Shown: in pieces, positions 1 to 5,408 of the stretch
Layout: each line of letters begins with the position of its first letter
Numbering within the stretch: position 1 is the stretch's first letter
Assembly: GCA_029941315.1 (NCBI GenBank)
Contig: JAPYQE010000356.1
Coordinates: 1-5,408, forward strand
Length of the DNA: 5,408 bases
Source of the DNA: GCA-2724215 sp015660315
Lineage (GTDB): Bacteria; Latescibacterota; UBA2968; UBA8231
Direction of reading: 5' to 3'
Position numbers and translations under genes: made by a program
The notes under the pieces: model-generated
What the model was told of the DNA's origin: nothing
Database searches by the model: none
What the model saw: only the letters and a program-made list of their open reading frames with translations

Positions 1-192
1 CTTAGTCCCACCCGCCGTCGCGCCCACTCCCCCGAAAAATGCCCTGCGTCGCACCCCACAACCGGACCTCGGAGACTTTGGCCTATTCTGTTAGGTACTA
101 GGAACACCTAATGTATAGAACCTAACAAGACTCACAAAAGCAGCTAAGGCCTCTCCTCGACCAGATCGTCCTCCTAAACCCTAACCACTGAT
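1..192. other. Region without a supported gene, downstream of phnW
   Basis: I find no convincing gene here. Two plus-strand frames are open from the window edge and stop at 92-94 and 109-111. The first would read as a short proline-rich tail, so the end of a plus-strand gene entering from the left is possible but cannot be shown from so few codons. No G/C-rich hairpin followed by a T run is present after the phnW stop, so no intrinsic terminator is called. The stretch from about 85 to 190 is visibly more A/T-rich than 1-80 and contains the CCTAA motif cluster listed separately. Confidence 0.5.
89..186. repeat. CCTAA/TTAGG motif cluster with an imperfect dyad
   Basis: CCTAA occurs four times in the same orientation (107-111, 121-125, 173-177, 180-184) and once inverted as TTAGG (91-95), all within about 95 bp. 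The inverted copy can pair with either of two partners: TTAGGT (91-96) with ACCTAA (106-111) across a 9-base loop, or TGTTAGGT (89-96) with ACCTAACA (120-127) across a longer loop. Neither stem is followed by a T run on either strand, so a classical terminator is unlikely. A cluster of protein-binding half-sites for a gene beyond the left edge is one reading, and chance is another. The function is unknown. Confidence 0.35.
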
Positions 193-1326
193 TCAAGCCC
201 AATACATAGAAGACTCAACAGCAACAATCAAACGATCAATATCCTTCGGAAAAACATGGCCAATCGTTCCAATGCGAAAAGAATCAACCCCTGTAACCTT
301 ACCCGGATAAATCACAAAACCCTGCGCCTTCAAACGATCGTAAAATGTCTGAAAAGTATAGTCCATATGTTGCGGATCGCGAAAACCGGTAATAATCGGA
401 CTGTGATATTCGGACGGCAATACGCATTCGAAGCCCAGCCCTTCCATACCCGCAACCAAGCGCCGCTGATTTTCGCAATAGCGAGCATAGCGCGCCACAA
501 CCCCACCCTCCTCCTGCAATTCTTTTAACGCCTGATAAAACGCGCGCACCACATGCGTCGGGCTAGTAAAGCGCCACTTGCCCCGACCCTTTTCCATACC
601 CTGCCACTGATCGTACAAATCGAGCGACAACGAGCGCGCCCACCCCTTGCTTTTCTCCAGATGTTCGACGCGGCCAATAACAAAACCGAAACCAGGCACC
701 CCCTGAATACACTTATTGGCGGAAGAGACGATATAGTCAATATCCAACTCGGCAATATCCAGCGGCACCCCGCCAAAGGCACTCATCGAATCGACGAGCA
801 ACAATTTGCCGTGTGCCTTGACGATCGCGGCGATGGCTGCTAATGGATTCATCATGCCGGTAGTGGTCTCGTTGTGCACCAGCACCACATGGGTTATCGC
901 ATCATCAGCAGCTAACTCCGCTGCAAGCTTGACCAGGTCGGGCCGAACCAGCTCTCCGCAGTCGTGCACCACATGCTCGATGCGCAGGCAAGCAGCGATT
1001 TGCGCCAGTCGATCGCCATAGGCCCCATTCGCCAATACCAGCAGCTTGCCCTCCGGTGGGATCACCGAGCCGATCATCGCTTCCACCGCAAAGGTCCCGC
1101 TGCCCTGAACCAAGACGCAAGAGTACGCCTCCGGCTCGGTTGCCGTCGCCAATTGCACCAGCCGCTCGCGAATCGGGGTCACGATGCCGACATTGTAGTC
1201 GTCGTCCCAGGTGCACCAGTCGCGGTCCATCGCCGCCCGCACCGTCGGCGAGGTCGACAAAGGGCCCGGAGTCAATAGCAGATAATCGTTTTCAACCAGA
1301 TCCTGCATAGCCGAATCTACCCCCAT
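193..1326 (-). CDS. phnW: 2-aminoethylphosphonate-pyruvate transaminase PhnW
   Basis: This is a cytoplasmic PLP-dependent class V (fold type I) aminotransferase. It moves the amino group of 2-aminoethylphosphonate to pyruvate, giving phosphonoacetaldehyde and L-alanine, the first step of 2-AEP breakdown. The 377-residue protein matches the usual PhnW length (about 365-375). It carries the N-terminal YLLLTPGP motif (15-22), the CTWDDDYN block (38-45), QGSGT (74-78), the PLP-ring aspartate D179 in VDSMSAFGG, the Schiff-base lysine K205 in SSANKCIQGVPGFGF, and the C-terminal substrate arginine R351 in SFRIG. All were read directly. It is the last gene of the phnA-phnY-phnW operon, and its ATG overlaps the end of phnY by 10 bases, which suggests translational coupling. 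No good Shine-Dalgarno precedes this ATG. A second ATG (1306-1308, residue 7) starts 8 bp after the phnY stop and sits closer to where family members begin, so the true product may be 371 residues. The function call is firm; only the start is uncertain. Confidence 0.96.
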   Translation of the reverse strand: MGVDSAMQDLVENDYLLLTPGPLSTSPTVRAAMDRDWCTWDDDYNVGIVTPIRERLVQLATATEPEAYSCVLVQGSGTFAVEAMIGSVIPPEGKLLVLANGAYGDRLAQIAACLRIEHVVHDCGELVRPDLVKLAAELAADDAITHVVLVHNETTTGMMNPLAAIAAIVKAHGKLLLVDSMSAFGGVPLDIAELDIDYIVSSANKCIQGVPGFGFVIGRVEHLEKSKGWARSLSLDLYDQWQGMEKGRGKWRFTSPTHVVRAFYQALKELQEEGGVVARYARYCENQRRLVAGMEGLGFECVLPSEYHSPIITGFRDPQHMDYTFQTFYDRLKAQGFVIYPGKVTGVDSFRIGTIGHVFPKDIDRLIVAVESSMYWA

Positions 1327-2738
1327 GGCAAACTGAATGTCTTCACATTACTCATGAATTTAATGGTCTCGACGACCCCTTCTTTGATGCCCAAACCCGA
1401 ATCCTTCACCCCGCCAAAGGGGCTCGATTCGATGCGATAACCGGGTACCTCGTTAATATTGGTCGTGCCACAGCGCAACTCGCGCACCGCTTTGAGCGCC
1501 GCATCCATATTATTCGTCACTACCGCCGAACTCAACCCGAAGGGGCCGCTATTATACCACGCGATCGCGTCATCGAGATCCTTGACGGGAATAATCGGAG
1601 CCAATGGACCAAAACTCTCCTCGACCACCATCGGCGTGGTGCGCGGTACGCGATCGAGAACCGTCGGTTCCATCAACGCCCCGCGCCGTCCCCCACCTAG
1701 CAGCAACTCGGCCCCGTCCGCGACCGCCTGCGCTACCCGTCCTTCTAACACGCGCGCTGCATCCTCGTCGATCACCGTGCCGACCCGTGTGTCTGGATCC
1801 TCCGGATCACCCGCTACATACTCGCGCGCCTTCTCGACAAAACGCCGGCTGAACTCGTCGTGGATCGACTCCTGCACCAGCACCCGTTTCACCGCCGTGC
1901 AGCGCTGACCCGAATTGCGGAAACAGCCTTCCGCGGCCAATGTAACGGCCTGGTCCAGATCTGCGTCTTCGAGAATAATCAACGGCGAGTTCCCTCCCAA
2001 TTCTAGACAGGTCTTTTTGTAACCGGCCATACTCGCGATATGCTTGCCGACCGCCACCGACCCGGTAAACGATACCAACTCGATACGCGGATCGGCAATC
2101 ATCGGCGCAACCACCTCGTCGATATCCCCGACGAACATGCTCAACATCCAACCTGGCAAACCGGCCTCGTAGAGGATCTCGCAAAAGCGGATCGAGGTCA
2201 GCGGTGTCTTCTCGCTGGGTTTGAGCAATATCGGCGCGCCGGCCGCAATCGCCGGCGCGAGCTTGTGCGCTACTTGATTTAATGGATGATTAAATGGCGT
2301 AATCGCACCGACCAACTGCACCGGTTGGCGAAAAGTGAAAATCTTGCGCGCCTTGCCCTGGGGAGAAATATCACAAGAGAAGACCTGGCCATCATCGTTG
2401 AGCGCCTCCATCGCCGCGAATTCCAGCACATCGGAGCTGCGCCCGGTCTCATACATCGTCTCTCTGATGCACAGCCCGGCTTCGCGACAAATCAACTGGG
2501 CTAATTCTTCGCGGTGCTCGGCGAGCAGGCCGGCGGCTTTGCGCAAAATATCGTGGCGCTGGTAGCGCGTAAGCGGCGGATGCCCGGCAAGAGCGGCCTC
2601 TATCGCTTGATTTAAATGCTCCGGCCCCACCATCGCCACCCGCCCGGTCAACGAATTGTCCCACGGATAATACACGTCGAGCCAACGGTTCGTGCGCACC
2701 GCTGCTCCGGCGATATAACTGGGTAGTTCAATGGCCAT
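1317..2738 (-). CDS. phnY: Phosphonoacetaldehyde dehydrogenase PhnY
   Basis: This is an aldehyde dehydrogenase superfamily enzyme that would oxidise phosphonoacetaldehyde to phosphonoacetate with NAD(P)+, linking PhnW to PhnA. The 473-residue protein shows the full ALDH set: N150 in TPFNHP (oxyanion), K173 in LLKPSEKTP (cofactor ribose), FTGSVAVG (224-231, cofactor phosphate loop), general base E246 in LELGGNSP, nucleophile C280 in NSGQRC, and EESFGP (373-378). R279 beside the nucleophile is a plausible contact for the phosphonate group (inference). ALDH motifs alone do not fix the substrate; the assignment to PhnY rests on its place between phnA and phnW. The start is set at 2738 because AGGAG (2745-2749) lies 6 bases upstream. 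An in-frame ATG 17 codons earlier (2789) would overlap phnA by 38 bp and lacks that support. The gap to the phnA stop is 13 bp. A generic succinate-semialdehyde-type ALDH is the alternative, but is much less likely here. Confidence 0.92.
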   Translation of the reverse strand: MAIELPSYIAGAAVRTNRWLDVYYPWDNSLTGRVAMVGPEHLNQAIEAALAGHPPLTRYQRHDILRKAAGLLAEHREELAQLICREAGLCIRETMYETGRSSDVLEFAAMEALNDDGQVFSCDISPQGKARKIFTFRQPVQLVGAITPFNHPLNQVAHKLAPAIAAGAPILLKPSEKTPLTSIRFCEILYEAGLPGWMLSMFVGDIDEVVAPMIADPRIELVSFTGSVAVGKHIASMAGYKKTCLELGGNSPLIILEDADLDQAVTLAAEGCFRNSGQRCTAVKRVLVQESIHDEFSRRFVEKAREYVAGDPEDPDTRVGTVIDEDAARVLEGRVAQAVADGAELLLGGGRRGALMEPTVLDRVPRTTPMVVEESFGPLAPIIPVKDLDDAIAWYNSGPFGLSSAVVTNNMDAALKAVRELRCGTTNINEVPGYRIESSPFGGVKDSGLGIKEGVVETIKFMSNVKTFSLPWG

Positions 2739-2744
2739 AACGCG

Positions 2745-2749
2745 CTCCT
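2745..2749 (-). promoter_or_regulatory. Ribosome binding site deciding the phnY start
   Basis: AGGAG on the minus strand lies 6 bases before the ATG at 2738, in the 13-bp gap after the phnA stop codon (2752-2754). It supports the 473-residue form of PhnY over the 490-residue form. Confidence 0.85.
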
Positions 2750-2751
2750 GT

Positions 2752-3987
2752 TTAGCGGGTTCCGTTGCAGGCGAAATCGAATATATCAAAATTCCGCGGA
2801 TCGCCCTGGGCTCTTTGCCCGTATTCCGCGTTGAGCGGTTGCGAAATCACTAACGGCACGATCTCCTCGTAGCGCCCGCCGTGCGAACGCAAACCACCGT
2901 GTAATACGCTCAAATCGTGGTGTTCAGGTGTCTTGCCCAACACCACATTGCGCCCGCTGAGCACCACCAGGTCACCGATTCGGTCTTCAGGCAATTCGAG
3001 CTTCAAAGCCCCCTGCTTGCGCGTCAGCACCTCGCTGACCCCGTCTTGTGCAAATAGGAAATCGCCCACCGCCGACGCCTGTGACGGTTCTTCGAGATGC
3101 ACCATCACCAATGCCCCGAGCGCACCGTGGTGCACGACATAAGGGTCGGTAATCGGGCAAATCACCCGGCACCCGATAAAATACTCGTTTAGCAGTGATT
3201 CGACATAAATGACATTCGGCGTGCCGTCGGCCTTATTCTTGCCGTTCATGCCGTGATCGGCGGTAGCCGCCACGATGCATCCGGCGGCCAACAGCCGTCC
3301 AATCTGCTCGTCGAGTGCTGCGTGGAAGGCCAGGCTCTCGGCATCTTCCGGCGCAAACTTATGCTGCATGAAATCGGTTAACGACAAATAGAGAAAATCC
3401 GCGCGGCCCTGCTCGGCCAACGCCGCACCCGCTTCGAGCACGTAAACCGACGCGTCACCGGAGTATATTTCCGGACGCGGTTTGCCGATAATCGACTCCG
3501 CCTCGTCAACTCCATGTGTCTCCATTTGCGCCTCATCAACCTTTTCGGACGAAAATACGATTCCGCCGCATTCGACAATACCGTCGCCGAGTACCGTGCG
3601 CAGTTTTTCTTTAGCGGTGATAAACGCCACCTTGCGGCCCGCCTCGGCCGCCGCCGTCAGCAACGTGCCACAACGGCGATACTCGGGTGAGTTCATCATT
3701 ACCTCCTCGCCCGTTTCCGGGTTGAGGAAGAAGTTGCCGGCGATCCCGTGCATGGCGGGCGGCACACCAGTGACGATCGATGTATTGTTGACATTGGTAA
3801 AACTCGGCACCACTCCGCGCGCAAGACCGCGATACCCTTCCCGGGCCATGCGTTCCATATGCGGCATCTGGCCGCGATGCATCGAAACCGATAGATATTC
3901 GTCGGCACAGCCGTCGATGCAAAGTACGGCAATGGGTTGTTCGGGTGGGGCGTAGTTGCGGCCATTGGCCGCGAATTCGACGGGCAT
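2752..3987 (-). CDS. phnA: Phosphonoacetate hydrolase PhnA
   Basis: This is a metal-dependent C-P bond hydrolase of the alkaline phosphatase superfamily. It cleaves phosphonoacetate to acetate and phosphate, the last step of the PhnW-PhnY-PhnA route. The 411-residue length fits known PhnA proteins (a little over 400). The expected two-zinc site can be read: D25 in LCIDGC, nucleophile T64 in PSFTNVNNTS, D205 and H209 in SLTDFMQHK, D244 and H245 in ATADHGMNG, and H369 in GGLRSHGG. N65-N68 and the TGVPPAMHGI block (73-82) are also typical. There is no signal peptide, so it should be cytoplasmic. The start at 3987 is chosen because GGAG (3995-3998) lies 7 bases upstream. The longer frame opening at 4056 would begin upstream of the predicted promoter -10 box and adds residues unlike the family. 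It is the first gene of the operon and is followed by phnY after 13 bp. This gene should not be confused with the unrelated E. coli PhnA zinc-ribbon protein of the same name. Confidence 0.95.
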   Translation of the reverse strand: MPVEFAANGRNYAPPEQPIAVLCIDGCADEYLSVSMHRGQMPHMERMAREGYRGLARGVVPSFTNVNNTSIVTGVPPAMHGIAGNFFLNPETGEEVMMNSPEYRRCGTLLTAAAEAGRKVAFITAKEKLRTVLGDGIVECGGIVFSSEKVDEAQMETHGVDEAESIIGKPRPEIYSGDASVYVLEAGAALAEQGRADFLYLSLTDFMQHKFAPEDAESLAFHAALDEQIGRLLAAGCIVAATADHGMNGKNKADGTPNVIYVESLLNEYFIGCRVICPITDPYVVHHGALGALVMVHLEEPSQASAVGDFLFAQDGVSEVLTRKQGALKLELPEDRIGDLVVLSGRNVVLGKTPEHHDLSVLHGGLRSHGGRYEEIVPLVISQPLNAEYGQRAQGDPRNFDIFDFACNGTR

Positions 3988-3994
3988 ATTCAAG

Positions 3995-3998
3995 CTCC
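3995..3998 (-). promoter_or_regulatory. Ribosome binding site deciding the phnA start
   Basis: GGAG on the minus strand, 7 bases before the ATG at 3985-3987. It favours this start over the upstream in-frame ATG at 4056, which would lie inside the promoter region. Confidence 0.75.
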
Positions 3999-4044
3999 AG
4001 ACGGCAAAATGCGAAAAATAGATCGTTCTGCGTTGGCAATGGGT

Positions 4045-4074
4045 ATTATACCGCAATTATAAAGAGCTATAGAC
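4045..4074 (-). promoter_or_regulatory. Predicted promoter of the phnA-phnY-phnW operon
   Basis: On the minus strand a perfect TATAAT lies at 4050-4045, about 58 bases before the phnA ATG. A second perfect TATAAT lies just upstream at 4061-4056. At the -35 position of the proximal box only GTCTAT (4074-4069, 18-base spacer) or TCTATA (17-base spacer) is found, both poor matches to TTGACA. The strong -10 with a weak -35 fits a promoter that needs an activator. A TTGACC at 4087-4082 is 20 bases from the distal -10, which is too far for a normal spacer. Assumes sigma-70-like recognition. Confidence 0.5.
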
Positions 4075-4096
4075 GATTTCTGGTCAAGTGGTCTAT
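4069..4096. promoter_or_regulatory. Candidate shared operator: ATAGAC-N16-GTCTAT dyad
   Basis: A perfect 6-bp inverted repeat, ATAGAC (4069-4074) and GTCTAT (4091-4096), separated by 16 bases, lies near the middle of the divergent intergenic region. The left arm is at the -35 position of the phn-facing promoter, and the right arm is at the -35 position of the aldolase-facing promoter. Inside it are TGGTC at 4081-4085 and TGGTC again at 4089-4093, and AGACCA, the complement of TGGTCT, recurs at 4144-4149. This could be the site of one regulator (for example LysR or GntR type) acting on both operons. The regulator is not encoded here and its family is a guess. Confidence 0.4.
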
Positions 4097-4121
4097 CCCA
4101 CAGCGCCGGAACTATTATATT
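4091..4121 (+). promoter_or_regulatory. Predicted promoter of the aldolase operon
   Basis: On the plus strand TATTAT (4113-4118) and the overlapping TATATT (4116-4121) each match the -10 consensus at five of six positions. The matching -35 positions hold only weak sequences: TGGTCT at 4089-4094 with an 18-base spacer, or GTCTAT at 4091-4096 with a 16-base spacer. The transcript would carry a leader of roughly 60 bases before the ATG at 4186. As with the opposite promoter, the poor -35 suggests dependence on a regulator. Confidence 0.4.
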
Positions 4122-4174
4122 TGAGGCCTGACTCTGCTACTCCAGACCATGGCCCAACCAGAGACAGCAACAAT

Positions 4175-4179
4175 AGGAG
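4175..4179 (+). promoter_or_regulatory. Ribosome binding site of the HpcH/HpaI aldolase gene
   Basis: AGGAG lies 6 bases before the ATG at 4186, an optimal spacing that fixes this start. Confidence 0.85.
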
Positions 4180-4185
4180 CGATAT

Positions 4186-4932
4186 ATGACTCAGGAGAAA
4201 ACACTCAGACAACGCATCAAGGACGGCGAAGTACTGGTCGCCCTGCGCGGCTCGATAAAAACCAGTAAGAACGAGTTAGCCGACATATGGTCGACCGGCG
4301 TCTACGACTATATCTGGATCGACGGGCAGCACACCGCCTATACCGAGCAGCAATTGGTCGACTATTGCGGCGCAGCCGAAGAATTGGGTATCGACGTGCA
4401 ATTGCGCATCCCCCACACGCGGCATGCCTATCTGGTCGGGCGCTTTCTCGACTTTGGCTTTAGCGCGGTGCTAGTCCCCGAAGTCATGGAGCCCGAGACC
4501 GTAGATGACGCGATCGCCTACGCCTATTACGGACCAATCGGTCGTCGCAGCTGGGGCGGCACCGCCCGTCGCGGCCTCAGGGGCCTCAACGACGTGCCTA
4601 AGGACCTCGACCGACATGCCTACGCGGAGTGGTGGAACGACTACGTGGTCTTGGCCATCCAGGTCGAATCGATCGAAGCCGTGACCAACATCCAGAAACT
4701 GGCCAAACCAGGAGTGAGCGTTGTCACCTTCGGTCCCAGGGACCTCTTGTTCAGCATAGAGGCCCATCCGGGCTACCCGCTGCAAAGCGTCGAAGACTGC
4801 ATGCGAAATGTGGCCGAGCAATTGCAAGGTAGCGATATCCGTATTGCGATGGGTACACCCACTACGCCGGAAGAACGCGATGTCTATTTGAACATAGGTG
4901 TTACGCTTTTTCAGCAGGACGCGCCGGCGTAA
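4186..4932 (+). CDS. HpcH/HpaI-family pyruvate aldolase
   Basis: This is a cytoplasmic metal-dependent (class II) aldolase of the PEP/pyruvate TIM-barrel superfamily, expected to cleave a 2-keto-3-deoxy or 4-hydroxy-2-keto acid to pyruvate and an aldehyde. The 248 residues are close to the family norm of about 250-265. The family's key positions can be read: H49 in WIDGQHTAY (catalytic base), R74 in VQLRIP (pyruvate carboxylate), metal ligands E161 in IQVES and D186 in TFGPRDL, and the YYGPIGRRSWGG loop (115-125). Position 48 is Q where HpcH-like members have E (DGEH); other relatives also carry Q. The natural substrate cannot be read from the sequence. The next gene, 21 bp downstream, is mannonate dehydratase-like, so a sugar-derived 2-keto-3-deoxy acid (as for KDG or 2-keto-3-deoxyrhamnonate aldolases) is the best guess. 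PEP mutase and phosphonopyruvate hydrolase are distant superfamily relatives, but the motifs here do not support that role despite the phosphonate genes nearby. Confidence 0.88.
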   Translation: MTQEKTLRQRIKDGEVLVALRGSIKTSKNELADIWSTGVYDYIWIDGQHTAYTEQQLVDYCGAAEELGIDVQLRIPHTRHAYLVGRFLDFGFSAVLVPEVMEPETVDDAIAYAYYGPIGRRSWGGTARRGLRGLNDVPKDLDRHAYAEWWNDYVVLAIQVESIEAVTNIQKLAKPGVSVVTFGPRDLLFSIEAHPGYPLQSVEDCMRNVAEQLQGSDIRIAMGTPTTPEERDVYLNIGVTLFQQDAPA

Positions 4933-4953
4933 ACGAAATAGAGAGGGAATATT

Positions 4954-5408
4954 ATGTACGTAGGCTGTCAGGGCATCGGCACATCGCGCCACGAGCTACA
5001 ATTTCTGGTGCGGCACGGGGTCACACATATGGATACTTCGATCGACCCGGACAACTTCGACCTGTTGCGCAAAAGCCGGGAAGAGGCCGCCGCCGAGGGC
5101 GTCGAGTTAGCAATGATCCACATCCCCATACCCGAAAGTATCACCCTCGCGGAAGATCCGCAGCGCGATAAAGATCTCGATGCGATCTGCGGCTGGATCG
5201 AAAATGCCGGCAAAGCGGGGCTGCGCGGTCTGAACTACAATTTCTCGGTCGTCGGCTACCAGCGCACCGCAGCCCGTTACGGCCGCGGCGGCTCGCAATT
5301 CAGTTCATGGGAATTTTCCAAATACGATAACGACAAACCCCATAAAGGCGGCCAGGTCGACCGCGACGAGATCTTCGCCCGCGCCGCCTATTTCCTCGAA
5401 CGCGTCAT
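4954..5408 (+). CDS. Mannonate dehydratase (UxuA)-like protein, N-terminal part
   Basis: The gene starts at ATG 4954 after AGGG (4944-4947, 6-base spacing) and runs open to the window edge, giving 151 complete codons without a stop. It is cut by the window, not broken. Visible features: a TIM-barrel-like opening (MYVGCQGIGTSRHELQFLV), MIHIP at 54-58, the block GLRGLNYNFSVVGYQRT (89-105), which parallels the YNF...RT segment of UxuA, then GRGGS (110-114) and the helix DEIFARAAYFLE (138-149). Mannonate dehydratase removes water from D-mannonate to give 2-keto-3-deoxygluconate. The N-terminus differs from the E. coli UxuA opening, so a related sugar-acid dehydratase or a xylose-isomerase-like TIM-barrel enzyme is possible. 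The metal site lies mostly in the missing C-terminal part and cannot be checked. Position 21 bp after an aldolase that could use the product supports a two-step sugar-acid pathway. Confidence 0.78.
   Translation, partial: MYVGCQGIGTSRHELQFLVRHGVTHMDTSIDPDNFDLLRKSREEAAAEGVELAMIHIPIPESITLAEDPQRDKDLDAICGWIENAGKAGLRGLNYNFSVVGYQRTAARYGRGGSQFSSWEFSKYDNDKPHKGGQVDRDEIFARAAYFLERV

Noticed and set aside
2..94. C-terminal tail of a plus-strand gene entering from the left edge
   Set aside because: Only about 30 codons, proline-rich, with no motif; more than one plus-strand frame is open, so no gene can be chosen.
86..130. Intrinsic terminator after phnW
   Set aside because: A dyad is present, but it is A/T-rich, can fold two ways, and has no T run on the minus strand after either stem.
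173..186. Telomere-like CCTAAACCCTAACC stretch
   Set aside because: Only two imperfect units within a bacterial-type operon; it is better described as part of the local CCTAA cluster.
1459..1908. 149-codon plus-strand open frame across phnY
   Set aside because: Antisense to the ALDH catalytic region, with biased Ser/Thr/Arg composition and no family match.
2739..2789. 17-residue N-terminal extension of PhnY from an ATG at 2789
   Set aside because: It would overlap phnA by 38 bp, while AGGAG 6 bases before the ATG at 2738 gives a better start.
3482..3955. 157-codon plus-strand open frame across phnA
   Set aside because: It lies wholly antisense to phnA, whose metal ligands and motifs are intact; the translation is low-complexity Ser/Pro/Arg-rich, as expected of a shadow frame.
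3988..4056. 23-residue N-terminal extension of PhnA from an ATG at 4056
   Set aside because: That start lies upstream of the predicted -10 box, lacks a good ribosome binding site, and the extra residues do not resemble PhnA; the ATG at 3987 has GGAG at 7 bases.
4471..4992. 173-codon open frame on the minus strand opposite the aldolase and dehydratase genes
   Set aside because: It is antisense to a gene with clear family motifs, has no ribosome binding site I can support and no recognisable motif; it is a shadow of the codon pattern on the other strand.

Overview
The window looks like bacterial chromosome with moderately high GC and tightly packed genes. Clear AGGAG/GGAG ribosome binding sites suggest a Gram-negative, probably proteobacterial or marine/environmental lineage. 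That placement is inference from gene content only; no rRNA or marker gene is present. I see no mobile element, CRISPR array, tRNA or rRNA.

Left part (1-3987). Positions 1-192 hold no gene I can support, but they contain a cluster of CCTAA/TTAGG motifs and an imperfect dyad. A three-gene minus-strand operon follows, transcribed right to left: phnA (phosphonoacetate hydrolase), phnY (phosphonoacetaldehyde dehydrogenase) and phnW (2-aminoethylphosphonate-pyruvate transaminase). Together they form the complete hydrolytic route for 2-aminoethylphosphonate (2-AEP): 2-AEP + pyruvate -> phosphonoacetaldehyde + alanine, then NAD-dependent oxidation to phosphonoacetate, then C-P bond hydrolysis to acetate and phosphate. 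All key catalytic residues are visible in all three proteins, and spacing is tight (13 bp between phnA and phnY; phnW starts inside or just after the end of phnY). No C-P lyase, phosphonate transporter or regulator gene lies in the window.

Middle (3988-4185). A 198-bp divergent promoter region separates the phn operon from a plus-strand operon. It has two TATAAT boxes facing the phn genes, a TATTAT/TATATT box facing the other way, and an ATAGAC-N16-GTCTAT dyad whose two arms fall at the -35 positions of the two promoters. One regulator could therefore control both operons.

Right part (4186-5408). The plus-strand operon starts with an HpcH/HpaI-family (class II, pyruvate-dependent) aldolase. 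After 21 bp comes the N-terminal part of a mannonate dehydratase (UxuA)-like protein, cut by the window end. This pair fits sugar-acid breakdown: dehydration to a 2-keto-3-deoxy acid, then retro-aldol cleavage to pyruvate plus an aldehyde. Pyruvate is also the amino acceptor of PhnW, so the two divergent operons may be metabolically linked, but that link is inference. The individual gene families are known. The unusual points are their pairing and the shared regulatory region.
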